In this document: piece by piece, positions 24,049-32,735 of the stretch | Numbering within the stretch: the stretch's first letter is position 1 | Layout: each line of letters starts with the position of its first letter | DNA from: Nostoc sp. LEGE 06077 | Lineage (GTDB): Bacteria; Cyanobacteriota; Cyanobacteriia; Cyanobacteriales; Nostocaceae | Length of the DNA stretch: 37,193 nt | Direction: 5' to 3' | NCBI RefSeq assembly: GCF_015207705.1 | Contig: NZ_JADEWI010000069.1 | Location: 1-37,193 of the forward strand | Position numbers and translations under genes: made by a program | Notes under the pieces: model-generated | Seen by the model: the letters and a program-made list of their open reading frames with translations, nothing else | Told to the model about the DNA's origin: nothing | Database searches by the model: none

Positions 24049-25092
24049 CTAAATCCGATTCCTCACCAAAGTTTCAGTATTACTAATAGCACTAAAAACT
24101 GCAAACCCCCCGGCCGCAGCTAAGAACAACGATAACAAAGGTGCTAAAATTCCTAAAAATATGATGAACCACATTAAATCAGGACTAGTATTAATATCTT
24201 GTCCTGGCCCATTAATAATCACTGCGGCTGTTAATGCTGCAACAATATTAAATGAAATTTTGGCAATTCCCGCCGCTAAAAACCCTGTCATCCAAGCAAA
24301 AATCGGCTTTCCAGCCCCAGGTAATAATGAAGCACCGACGGCTATGGGGCCTAAAGCTGCTATCAACAACATCGTAGCTTCTAGTAAATTTTGAAAAGCA
24401 TATTGTAGGGAAATTAAAAAGTTTTTAATAGTTGTTTGTCCCGTATTGCCTAACAGTGCATTAAATGCCGCATCCGTAACAATTCCCGTACTAAATTTAA
24501 TTTGATTAACTTGATTTTCTAATCTATCTATCCAAGTCCTGTTTCCGTATCTATTTCTATATTCTTGCCAAAGGTCATCTATTTGATCAGTGGCTTTGTT
24601 CAAACATTCAGTTTGTTGTTGACCAGTAAGTGCTTGACAAGGACGCAGTAAAGAACCTGCGATTTCTTCAGCTACGCTCATATTGATTGCTTGCTGATAA
24701 GTTTGTTCTGTATCGGCTGTAGCTACTACTTGCTGATTCACACCATTAATAAAATTTCTCACCCCTAATGTAAGGTTGGAAAGCATACTACCATTACCAG
24801 GGTTACTTAATAAAACTACGACAACAAAAGGCCAAATCAAGCCAGATATAGGGCGCGAATATTCACTATAAATTACATCTTTTAGCCATTGCACCATAAA
24901 AAATAACAGCGTACCAACGGCAAAGAACACACCTAAATTTGTGATGGCTCCATATAAGTTATTACTGGTGTTATTTTGTAATAACTCTACCCATTGATTG
25001 TCCCAACTTTCAGCAATACTTTTAGCTGTTGTTGCTCCATCTTCCAGAGTATCAGTAATGCCTGGGAAAACTTGTGAAAGATAAAACTGCAT
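24049..25092 (-). CDS. VirB6/TrbL-like polytopic membrane protein
   Basis: A 347-residue protein with several hydrophobic segments: VFFAVGTLLFFMVQWL, ISGLIWPFVVVVLL, then after a soluble loop with two Cys-containing segments (about 150-175) a cluster including LLEATMLLIAALGPIAVG, MTGFLAAGIAKISFNIVAALTAA, and FIIFLGILAPLLSLFLAAAGG. A large central loop between the first and last groups of membrane segments is the usual plan of VirB6 and TrbL, which form part of the inner-membrane channel. It lies 29 bp after the VirB5-like gene and just before the VirB8-like pair, the canonical position. Confidence 0.65.
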   Translation of the reverse strand: MQFYLSQVFPGITDTLEDGATTAKSIAESWDNQWVELLQNNTSNNLYGAITNLGVFFAVGTLLFFMVQWLKDVIYSEYSRPISGLIWPFVVVVLLSNPGNGSMLSNLTLGVRNFINGVNQQVVATADTEQTYQQAINMSVAEEIAGSLLRPCQALTGQQQTECLNKATDQIDDLWQEYRNRYGNRTWIDRLENQVNQIKFSTGIVTDAAFNALLGNTGQTTIKNFLISLQYAFQNLLEATMLLIAALGPIAVGASLLPGAGKPIFAWMTGFLAAGIAKISFNIVAALTAAVIINGPGQDINTSPDLMWFIIFLGILAPLLSLFLAAAGGFAVFSAISNTETLVRNRI

Positions 25093-25121
25093 TTTAATTC
25101 ACATTTTTTTATGATTAATTA

Positions 25122-25898
25122 TTATGGTTTGCGCCCAAATAAATCTGTTTGAGCAGAAGTTCGTAAAAGTCTTGCTGCTTCTGCGGCTGAATCAACTCGA
25201 CGGGCGCGGTTTGTTTCTTCAACTTGCTGAGAAATATTAGCTAAATTTAAATTTGAGTATTGTACTGATTGATTTGTTTGGATGGTTTGAGCGAGATTTT
25301 CGGCAACAATTTTAGATTGTTCTTGGAGGATTTTCACTGTTGTATCTTGTTGGATAGTCGATTGACATAAACTTTGATTTGCAACATTTACAGCACCTGC
25401 TGCATCGGTTATTTTACATACCTGATCTTTCAAATCATCCAGAAAACTATCAGCATCTTCAATCGTCTGAGCAATGCTTTCTATGCTTCTTTCTGTATCT
25501 TCTAATTTAGTTTTGAGGCGTACTTGTCCCTCTCTACCCAAAACACCAACTACAGCCCCACGCGTCACTATCCGATTAACTTCATTACTCACTCCTGCGC
25601 CATTGACTGCGGAATTATTTTCATATCTTCCTGAGATGGAGTTAATAGTAATATCGTTGCGAACTTGTCTCCCGGCTGATACTGGATCAGGTAGGTTTAA
25701 GTCTCCACTAAAATTACTCAGAGCGCTTTGAGTTCTAATATCTAGAGGTCTGAATGTTTCATTAACATTACTTCTGAGATAGTTTTGTAAATCTACAGAA
25801 TAGTACTGAAAATCAGTCCAGACTTTTCCTAGTTGCGCCATTGCAGGCAGAACTAATAAGCTAGAAAAGACTAATGTGAATAAAGTTGTTTTCCGCAT
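25122..25898 (-). CDS. VirB5/TrbJ-like secreted protein
   Basis: A 258-residue exported protein. The signal peptide LFTLVFSSLLVLPAMA is cut at about residue 21. The mature part is mostly helical with coiled-coil stretches (LKTKLEDTERSIESIAQTIED, and KILQEQSKIVAENLAQTIQ...), as in VirB5/TrbJ proteins that sit at the pilus tip or base. A pair of cysteines is present (QVCKI, SLCQS). It lies between the VirB4 ATPase and the VirB6-like gene, where VirB5 is found in virB operons. Sequence similarity alone would not prove the call. Confidence 0.6.
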   Translation of the reverse strand: MRKTTLFTLVFSSLLVLPAMAQLGKVWTDFQYYSVDLQNYLRSNVNETFRPLDIRTQSALSNFSGDLNLPDPVSAGRQVRNDITINSISGRYENNSAVNGAGVSNEVNRIVTRGAVVGVLGREGQVRLKTKLEDTERSIESIAQTIEDADSFLDDLKDQVCKITDAAGAVNVANQSLCQSTIQQDTTVKILQEQSKIVAENLAQTIQTNQSVQYSNLNLANISQQVEETNRARRVDSAAEAARLLRTSAQTDLFGRKP

Positions 25899-25931
25899 AA
25901 GTTTTTCCTGAAATCGTGTGAGGAATTTAAT

Positions 25932-28679
25932 TTATCCACCTCGCAGAGAGGCTAATAGCTGACGAGCAAAAATAGAAATTGCTTCATATTTATCACTATG
26001 TTGTTGCATTGTTTTTCTCCGAGCAGTTTGCTCATTGGGGTTATTAGCAACTACTGCTAATTGTTCATAACCTGGATAGTAACGGCAAAATGTATAGATG
26101 CCATTATCATCTAATAACCATTGGCTATAAACTCCTTCTTTGCGGGGAAAAAAGCTTTCGGAGGCATTACGGGCAATAATATCGCGGGGATATTTCAAAA
26201 TACTCACGAAGCTATCAACTGCAACTGGTTGGATACGACCGATTAATCTGGTTGACAAGTTTTGTAGAATTTTTGATGCGGCTTTGGATTTAGCGATGGT
26301 ATCGGGGTCTTGGGCTGATAATATGACGCGAATACCAGCTTTCGCACCGTTGGCGCAAATTCTGCCTACTAAGTCTGCAATTTGGTCAAATTCAAAGAGA
26401 ATTGGGGCTTCATCAATAAAGAAGATAGAAGCTGGACTGCTTAAGGCACGTCGCAAGGCGGCGGAATATGCACTTAAGGAGAGGACGGCTGCATCTTCGT
26501 TATCTGCAAGGTTGCGGAGGGCGAAAACCAACAGTTGAGCATCGGTGGGAAAACTGGACGGTGAAGAAATCGCTTGTCCTACACGACTAGATAGCCAAAA
26601 CCGCAAGCGGAGTTGAATTTGACTGAGTGCATCTTCAACTCGGCCGCTGACAGAATCGAGACGCAGATGTTCTGGGGAACAGAAATAGAGGAAATCGTTT
26701 AAAGTCGGGGTTTTTTGCCATTCTGGGCTACCAAATCCGCCGTTGATGGCGAGGCGATATCGTTCTTGAATACCTTCATCAGCAAAGAAGGCTCCCAATG
26801 CGAGGTTGAGGAGGGAACGCACGGTTTGGGAGAGTAATTGATTTTCGGTAGATGAGCCTAAGACCATTGTCATTAAGGCTGATTCGAGAAAGGCGACATA
26901 ATCCAGGAGGCGATCGCGTTGTTCTTCGGTAGAGAGCGATCGCAAATCTGGTTGTTCAAATAAGTTATTTGATTGTTTGGAAATATCAAAGTATGCCCCA
27001 TTTCCTTCCATAAACTCGGTATAGTCGGTGAAGGTCGATGACCCATCTGGTTTGGGGAAATCTAAGGCGACGACGGGAATATTATGAGCTAAGGCTTGGG
27101 TTAAAATTCCCGATACCAACACTGATTTTCCGGCGCGGGTAGTCGCAAACAGCGCCAAGTTTTTGTGTTGGTTAAACATATCTAAGTGTATGGGTGTGCC
27201 GCCTTCTTCTGCTACTAATTCAAAGCCATATTTATCTCCGGCTTTGGTCATCACTAAAGGCATTAATCCTGGCACTTCACTGGTTAAATACAACTGTCGG
27301 CGGTTAAAGGGTTTGACTAACAATCCTTCCCAAACTATTGGTAAAGATTGCAGCCAAACCTTCCAAGCATATTCTGTTTCTCTAATTACCTGGGCTGGAC
27401 GTTGAAAACAGTTTTCAATATATCTGATAGCTTCATCTAATTTTGCCTGGGTAGGGCGATGCACAAAAATGGCAATTCCGGCATGAATCGGTACGGCTCC
27501 TTCATATAATTGTTCTTGGGCTGCAATCGATTTTTTTAACTTTAATTGGGCGTTGACATCAATTGTTTTACTTTTTTCCTGTGCTGTAAGTGCTGACACA
27601 TTCGATTGTTTCAATACCCTTTGTAATGTTGTTTTAACGATGGCAGGATTTGCGGCTGTTAACTGGCAAAAAATCTCTGTATCAACTACTGTTTCTCTGG
27701 CTAAGAGTTCCCATAAGTACCGCAGTTGCGAAAATTTATTCGGCCAACCACCCGGTTTTTCCAGAAATGCCATCGCGCCGATGTAATGATTGTTGATATT
27801 TACCCAGCGGCGATCGGCACAAGGTACGCTAGATTCCATTAACAAGGTTGTGCTGTGGATATTCTCAACTAGCAGTTTGCTACTAGCTAAGTCAGAATTA
27901 ACTTGTTCGTGTAATCCATTTTCATCTAATGTGAGTAATTGGGGAATTTCAATGGGTGGTGTATTGTTAAATCTCAACCAGACTTCTTCCCAAAGTTCCT
28001 CGGCGTTTAAGGGTTTAATATCTAACCCCATTTTGTTCGACAGTATTTGTTCCCAACGGCAAAAACCTTGTTTATAAGCGTCGGTAATCACAGTTTCAAT
28101 CCGTTGATTTTCTATTTCTTCGAGTTCGCCTTTAAACTTGAGCCACCAAGATTCGGCTCTGGCTAATAACTTTTCAATCCAATCATCAGCATTAGTAGAA
28201 TTTGGTTCTACAGTATAAGTTACATAAATTCTCAGAAATTTCGGCTTACGAATTCCAGAAGTAGTTAGTTCTCTAATTCTGGCTCGTTCTGCCATGATTA
28301 AGTATTTAATATCTTTAGAAGGCGACTGTTTGATTAAATCTGCTAGTTCTTGTTGTCGCTGTTTATCTGAACTAAAAGACCCCATATGTAAGGTCATTCT
28401 TTCGCCTTCAGGGATATCTTTTAATCCAGATTCAATATTATTAAATATAGTATTAATTTGCTCAGATCTTAAAGTGGTGTGGATGCCTTTACATTCAAAG
28501 CCAAAGACAAAGCAGAATCTATCTCTTTGAATTCCTTTCGCCAAAATATAAGCGCCAAGATTACGTCCATCAACTGCAATACGTAGCATTGTCGCTAGGT
28601 GTAAAGCATCTTCAAATGGCGTTAATCTACTTTCGTTTCCTGGGGTACCGATGCTTTTTTTTCCGATTTTTTGCTTCAT
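25932..28679 (-). CDS. VirB4/TraC-type T4SS ATPase
   Basis: The large ATPase of a type IV secretion-like system; 915 residues, at the inner membrane face. The C-terminal ATPase domain has Walker A ATTRAGKSVLVSG (about 510-523) preceded by HKNLALF, and Walker B SIFFIDEAPILFE (about 750). Further VirB4-like features are VVALDFPKPDGS after the first helix, and ILSAQDPDTIAKSKA resembling the motif that follows Walker B in VirB4/TraG ATPases. The N-terminal half carries the variable VirB4 N domain. The frame can be extended to a TTG at 28712, but the ATG at 28679 is chosen; it overlaps the VirB3-like gene by 53 bp, implying coupling. VirB4 usually drives pilus biogenesis and substrate transfer. 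Confidence 0.82.
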   Translation of the reverse strand: MKQKIGKKSIGTPGNESRLTPFEDALHLATMLRIAVDGRNLGAYILAKGIQRDRFCFVFGFECKGIHTTLRSEQINTIFNNIESGLKDIPEGERMTLHMGSFSSDKQRQQELADLIKQSPSKDIKYLIMAERARIRELTTSGIRKPKFLRIYVTYTVEPNSTNADDWIEKLLARAESWWLKFKGELEEIENQRIETVITDAYKQGFCRWEQILSNKMGLDIKPLNAEELWEEVWLRFNNTPPIEIPQLLTLDENGLHEQVNSDLASSKLLVENIHSTTLLMESSVPCADRRWVNINNHYIGAMAFLEKPGGWPNKFSQLRYLWELLARETVVDTEIFCQLTAANPAIVKTTLQRVLKQSNVSALTAQEKSKTIDVNAQLKLKKSIAAQEQLYEGAVPIHAGIAIFVHRPTQAKLDEAIRYIENCFQRPAQVIRETEYAWKVWLQSLPIVWEGLLVKPFNRRQLYLTSEVPGLMPLVMTKAGDKYGFELVAEEGGTPIHLDMFNQHKNLALFATTRAGKSVLVSGILTQALAHNIPVVALDFPKPDGSSTFTDYTEFMEGNGAYFDISKQSNNLFEQPDLRSLSTEEQRDRLLDYVAFLESALMTMVLGSSTENQLLSQTVRSLLNLALGAFFADEGIQERYRLAINGGFGSPEWQKTPTLNDFLYFCSPEHLRLDSVSGRVEDALSQIQLRLRFWLSSRVGQAISSPSSFPTDAQLLVFALRNLADNEDAAVLSLSAYSAALRRALSSPASIFFIDEAPILFEFDQIADLVGRICANGAKAGIRVILSAQDPDTIAKSKAASKILQNLSTRLIGRIQPVAVDSFVSILKYPRDIIARNASESFFPRKEGVYSQWLLDDNGIYTFCRYYPGYEQLAVVANNPNEQTARRKTMQQHSDKYEAISIFARQLLASLRGG

Positions 28680-29004
28680 GATTAATTTCCAGCAAGCTTT
28701 GATAACGAGCAAAGCCTCTAGTCCATGTGGGAACTCCGATAAACTTACTTAAAAAACGCCAACTCCTACCACCAGATAATATCCACCAAGTTGCTATTCC
28801 CCAACCAGCTATTAAGAATGTCCACAACCATTTTTGAAAATCATCGGCGAATAAACCCCCAAAAACGCCATTCATAATAAAGTAGGAAGTTAGGGCAATT
28901 ACTAGCCAGGGAAAAATTTGATCGGCTGGAATTGGCCCTAAAGATGGTTGTGCGCCTAAAATTTGATTGACTGGACGAAAATCTTGATCTCGTTCTTCAG
29001 ACAT
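28627..29004 (-). CDS. Small membrane protein in the VirB3 position
   Basis: A 125-residue protein with an N-terminal soluble segment, two adjacent hydrophobic segments (FPWLVIALTSYFIMNGVFG, WLWTFLIAGWGIATWWIL), then a conserved-looking VPTWTRGFARYQSLLE and a very basic tail (KNRKKKHRYPRKRK). VirB3/TrbD proteins are small with one or two membrane segments and are encoded directly before virB4, as here. The 3' end overlaps the start of the ATPase gene. The basic tail is encoded within the overlap and may vary freely. Confidence 0.55.
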   Translation of the reverse strand: MSEERDQDFRPVNQILGAQPSLGPIPADQIFPWLVIALTSYFIMNGVFGGLFADDFQKWLWTFLIAGWGIATWWILSGGRSWRFLSKFIGVPTWTRGFARYQSLLEINHEAKNRKKKHRYPRKRK

Positions 29005-29035
29005 ACAATCAATTATGAACTCATCTACTAATTAG

Positions 29036-29644
29036 CTACCCAATGATGAAGCCTGTGAGAACATCCGCAATTGTCACAGCAAGCACAACTAATAAGGGTG
29101 TTCTGGCGATGCTTTGCCAATCTTCGTCTTTACGCACTGCGTTAATTACCCCAATTAAGGAAACTGCAATATAAAGCAAGTAAATACCCCGCAAGACGTT
29201 AAATATTAAACTAACTGCTGTGTCTGTTCCAGCACTATTAGTTGTTGTACCTGCTGTCAGATTATTTTTGAAAAACTTTTCAGCTTTGCCAAAAAATTGG
29301 GCTTGGGCTGGGGCGGCAAAGTAATCTAACCAAAATAAGCTCAAAATCACGACTGGTGCCAATATTTGTAGTGCTATGCGCCAGCGTCGTGGTAAATTGA
29401 CTTGCTGCCCAATTTGTTGTATTGATATAACAATTAAACTGCCAATTAGTAAACAAAAAAGTAGGACTGGGCTGTTTAAGCTGATAACGCTCAAAAATAC
29501 GGCGCAAGCCAGTAAAAATGGCACTGATTCTAGGAAGGTCATGCGCCAAAATTCTAAGGTAGCCTTAATCTTAGGTAATTTTTTCACAGCGCTATTATTT
29601 ACAAGTTTGCGAATGTTGTCTGCCTGATAACCCTGTCTAGACAT
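29036..29644 (-). CDS. VirB2/TrbC-like prepilin with N-terminal membrane extension
   Basis: A 202-residue membrane protein and the first gene of the operon. Residues about 38-108 form three hydrophobic stretches. A signal-peptidase-like site, APAQA followed by QFF, lies at about residue 115. The part after it (about 87 residues) has two hydrophobic segments (VSLIFNVLRGIYLLYIAVSLIGV, TPLLVVLAVTIADVLTGFI) separated by a short charged loop (RKDEDWQS), the layout of mature VirB2/TrbC pilins. The long leader is unusual. An alternative is an uncleaved membrane protein in the VirB2 position. Confidence 0.55.
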   Translation of the reverse strand: MSRQGYQADNIRKLVNNSAVKKLPKIKATLEFWRMTFLESVPFLLACAVFLSVISLNSPVLLFCLLIGSLIVISIQQIGQQVNLPRRWRIALQILAPVVILSLFWLDYFAAPAQAQFFGKAEKFFKNNLTAGTTTNSAGTDTAVSLIFNVLRGIYLLYIAVSLIGVINAVRKDEDWQSIARTPLLVVLAVTIADVLTGFIIG

Positions 29645-30693
29645 TTGTGAATTTCCTGAGTTATTTATTAAATAATTTGGCGTTGTTGTTTACTGAAAAC
29701 CATGTTAATTTATCACAAATGATGATTCATCTAATAGAAATTATGTACTAGAAATATAATATATATCTATGTTCTTATTAATTATTAAGAACTAGTTAAC
29801 CAATTCTTAACATTCAGTAAACTCATCATTTTTTTTGTATTTCTGACTTTATCTATTTCCCAATTAATTGCCTCAATCACAAATTTTATCTCCCAAAAAG
29901 TTTACTAATTATAAGATTCGTAGCATTAAGTGTGCTATTTTTGCCAGGATAAATGCTAGACGATTAGAAAATTTCTGATTGATACTCTATTCATTGCACC
30001 TGTGGGACTCCAGATTTGGACTGAAATAGAAAACTAGTGTAATTGAGCAACAGTTGTCAATGAGTAGCGTTGATGTTATTTGTGGGACTAAGGGCTAATT
30101 TGTATACAGCGATCGCCTCAGCTTGTATTCACGACAGCAGATAGCCACTGTAGAGTTAATCTGTGATTATGCTTAGGTATGAACAGTAACTTGAGAACTT
30201 TTTCCGCAACAAGCGATCGCTTTTGGTACTGGTAGAAATTATCAGTAAAAGAGCTTTGCTCTACGTAATTACCCGCAATTTTATTGAGGTTGATGTGGAG
30301 CATTGGCACGTTTTTGCTAAAGAACTGTAATTTGTCAGTAATTTTGTCAAGTCTAGCACAATCGGGACTGTATTTTTTACACAAAAAGAATAAACAATTT
30401 GCGGAGTGGTTGAACTAACCCGCCAATTAGCCACATTGGGCAACTCAAGCCTACACTGATGCCTAGCACAGTTGTAATCGGGAAATTTACGGTGAATGGT
30501 TCACAGAGAATTTTAATTCCATCCAGTAAACTACTGAACTAATTGCAACTTTTCCGCAAATAATATTAGGTTCAGTTCGCTAATTTATGAAAATTATCAA
30601 AAAATTTAGATGAGAGTTTTATCTGCACAGCCATATTTTCAGTTGTGTCCAAGATAACTCATAATATCTTCACATTCTCGTTGATAATTCTCG
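29645..30693. other. Gene-free region upstream of the T4SS-like operon
   Basis: About 1 kb, AT-rich, divergent boundary between the minus-strand operon and the plus-strand nucleotidyltransferase gene. It holds a 22-bp near-palindrome at 29771-29792 with a nearby GTTAA/TTAAC pair (29795-29811). Two short overlapping minus-strand frames around 30118-30443 show no recognisable domain or good start. No RNA gene was recognised. Confidence 0.6.
29771..29811. promoter_or_regulatory. Palindromes upstream of the T4SS-like operon
   Basis: GTTCTTATTAA and TTATTAAGAAC (29771-29792) match as an inverted repeat at 10 of 11 positions. GTTAA (29795-29799) and TTAAC (29807-29811) follow. They are 127-167 bp before the first gene; possible operators in AT-rich DNA. 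Confidence 0.3.
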
Positions 30694-31239
30694 ATGAATC
30701 CCAATACTCGTTTACAGACAATTTTAACTGATACACCTATTAATACTGTATTACCTGCGATCGCTCAAATCCATCTACCTAACTGGTGGTTAGCGGGAGG
30801 TGCAGTCCGCAACAGCGTTTGGCGGGCAATATTTGGTGAAAGCTGCGCCTTAGTCATCAATGACTTCGATATTGCCTTTTTTGACGAAATCGGCGATCGT
30901 TCCCAAGAACTATCGGCAAAAACCCACCTCACCGAAAAATTTCCCAACTATAAGTTTGATGTCAAAAATCAAGCGAGTTTTAATCGGTGGCGCAACGGTA
31001 GCCGTACTTACACTAGTACGGAAGATGGTATCCAAAATTGGTTACACACTGCAACTGCTGTCGGTATCAGGTTGAATATCCAAGGACAATGGGAATTTTT
31101 TACACCTTATGGATTAGATGACTTGTTTGCTGGCATTATTCGAGCAACACCCGCCAATATTCAGAACCCCGATGCATATAACAAAGCATCAACTTTTCTC
31201 GCCAAGTGTCCCCATCTGAAATTGGCAGAAGAGGGATAA
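30694..31239 (+). CDS. Nucleotidyltransferase-family protein (DUF925-like)
   Basis: A 181-residue predicted cytoplasmic protein. LPNWWLAGGAVRNSVWRAIFG near the N-terminus has the GG/RN/W pattern of a nucleotidyltransferase fold, and INDFDIAFFDE supplies a DxD-like acidic pair about 20 residues later. RTYTSTEDGIQNW and FTPYGLDDLFAGIIRATP complete the pattern of the DUF925 group. No substrate is known for this group. It stands alone, with gene-poor DNA on both sides. Confidence 0.75.
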   Translation: MNPNTRLQTILTDTPINTVLPAIAQIHLPNWWLAGGAVRNSVWRAIFGESCALVINDFDIAFFDEIGDRSQELSAKTHLTEKFPNYKFDVKNQASFNRWRNGSRTYTSTEDGIQNWLHTATAVGIRLNIQGQWEFFTPYGLDDLFAGIIRATPANIQNPDAYNKASTFLAKCPHLKLAEEG

Positions 31240-31570
31240 TATCAACCGCAGAGTGAGTAATTTTGTATTGTGGCGAATTATCGAGAGAAATTACTGAGAA
31301 ATAGACTTGCTATTTCTAGTTTTGGTAATGAGCTAAATAAGTAATTCATTTTGATTATTTTTTACGTATGTATTAACTTTGAAACATTTGTTAATTAATT
31401 ATAGTAATCACATTTTGTGGAGCTATTAATTCCTGATCAGTATTAACTCTCAATTTAAGTTTTCTAATAGTTTTGATAAAGAATTGTATTGTTAAACAAA
31501 CAGATACTTATCTGTATTCATATACTGGATCTTAATTTCCACAGTGTGCTATTTGCACTAGGAGCTTCCA
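31240..31570. other. Intergenic region, AT-rich
   Basis: No coding frame, strong hairpin or repeat seen. An AGGAGCT ribosome binding site at its right end serves the small protein that follows. Confidence 0.6.
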
Positions 31571-31771
31571 ATGGTTCACACTTTTGAAGTGTTGGTTGAT
31601 ATTAAGGAATATGCCGATCAAGCCAACAATAGCTATCAATGCGGAACATCAAGATACGAGATTAACGCTGAGTCAAAAGAAAAAGCAGATGGTATGGCAC
31701 GGATTCAGGCTAGAAATGAACATCCAAAAGGCACTGAATATGATATTAGAGTAACCAGATTACTCAAATAA
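31571..31771 (+). CDS. Small hypothetical protein (66 residues)
   Basis: Starts with ATG 6 bp after AGGAGC. The acidic/basic, soluble sequence (HTFEVLVDIKEYADQANNS, RYEINAESKEKADGMARIQ, GTEYDIRVTRLLK) has a beta-alpha-beta look and regular codon use, so it is probably a real gene. No domain is recognised and there are no operon neighbours. One cysteine; no membrane segment. Confidence 0.65.
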   Translation: MVHTFEVLVDIKEYADQANNSYQCGTSRYEINAESKEKADGMARIQARNEHPKGTEYDIRVTRLLK

Positions 31772-31982
31772 ATTCCAGTCTGGATTCGAGGATAAATTTA
31801 TTAATTGTTCTCTGTTTCCCAGTAATAATAAATAATTCTTAGTTGTGCAATCTTCCAAACAATAACCTTGATGTTGATTACAAAGATTTGTTGCCAATGT
31901 AAATTTTGAGAAAAGTTGCAACAAATTAATATCTGCATCATTGTGGAAATATTGCATGACTTTTTAAGTAGCACTATCACTT

Positions 31983-32651
31983 TCAAGATTTCTGCCGCAA
32001 GTAAGTAACTAATTGTTCACCAGCCGTATCGATGTGGCGTTTTAATAATCGCACGGCAGTTTTTGCATCTCGCTGTTTGCAAGCATCTAAAAGTTGATGG
32101 TGTTCTTTTTGAGAACGTTCTTGATAATCCATTTGTGCCATCTGCACACGCACATAGCGATCGCAATTTATATGTAAGTTTTTCACTATTGCCAATAGTC
32201 GCGGACGTTCTGCGCTGGCGTAAAGTGTCGCGTGAAATTCCCAATTAAGTTGCGCTAACAAACCTGCATCGGTGGTTTGATCGGTTGTTTCTAGAATTAC
32301 TGCTGCTTTTTCTAAATCTGCTGTGCTTAATTTTGGTATCGCTAACTGTATGGCTTTCACTTCTAAAGCACTGCGAATCTCACAAATTTCTTGCGCTTCA
32401 TTGGCTGTGAGTACCGATACCATCGCCCCACGATTTAAATGCAGTGTCACTAAACCTTCTGCTTCTAATTGGCGCAAAGCTTCTCGCACAGGAATGCGAC
32501 TCACACCAAATTGTGTGGCAATTTCATCTTGTCTCAGAGATTGTCCTTCCTGAAAAATACCGCGCAGAATCGCTTCCCGCAAGGCATCGGCAATTAAATC
32601 GGGGGTGCTGCGTTGTTGCAGCATATTGGCTGCTAAATCATTTAAGTTCAT
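31983..32651 (-). CDS. GntR-family transcriptional regulator with FCD domain
   Basis: A 222-residue DNA-binding protein from ATG 32651 (the frame extends to 32690, but that would lie inside the operator). The N-terminal winged helix is clear: ALREAILRGIFQEGQSLRQ, IATQFGVSRIPVREALRQL, GLVTLHLNRGAMVSVL. The C-terminal FCD domain has ICEIRSALEVKAIQLA, NWEFHATLYASAERPRL and the histidine in KEHHQLLDAC; the conserved acidic and His residues usually bind a metal and an organic acid. It is divergent from the leuA-type gene and its ATG adjoins a 45-bp double palindrome, so it probably controls itself and leuA. Confidence 0.88.
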   Translation of the reverse strand: MNLNDLAANMLQQRSTPDLIADALREAILRGIFQEGQSLRQDEIATQFGVSRIPVREALRQLEAEGLVTLHLNRGAMVSVLTANEAQEICEIRSALEVKAIQLAIPKLSTADLEKAAVILETTDQTTDAGLLAQLNWEFHATLYASAERPRLLAIVKNLHINCDRYVRVQMAQMDYQERSQKEHHQLLDACKQRDAKTAVRLLKRHIDTAGEQLVTYLRQKS

Positions 32652-32652
32652 A

Positions 32653-32697
32653 TTGGATATTGTATACAATTTTAGAAAGATTGTATACAATATCCAA
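32653..32697. promoter_or_regulatory. Double GntR-type operator between the regulator and leuA
   Basis: TTGGATATTGTATACAAT (32653-32670), nine bases, and its exact inverse ATTGTATACAATATCCAA (32680-32697). Each 18-bp arm holds the palindrome TTGTATACAA (32660-32669 and 32681-32690), 21 bp apart centre to centre, about two helical turns. The pattern fits two FCD/GntR dimers side by side. Confidence 0.8.
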
Positions 32698-32735
32698 AGT
32701 TACAAATAATTCCCTTAAGCAAACGGGAGACAGTT

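Noticed and set aside
30118-30443. Two overlapping minus-strand frames that could be a transposase remnant
   Set aside because: No convincing domain, DDE motif or terminal repeats; only vague likeness to transposase fragments. Treated as non-coding.
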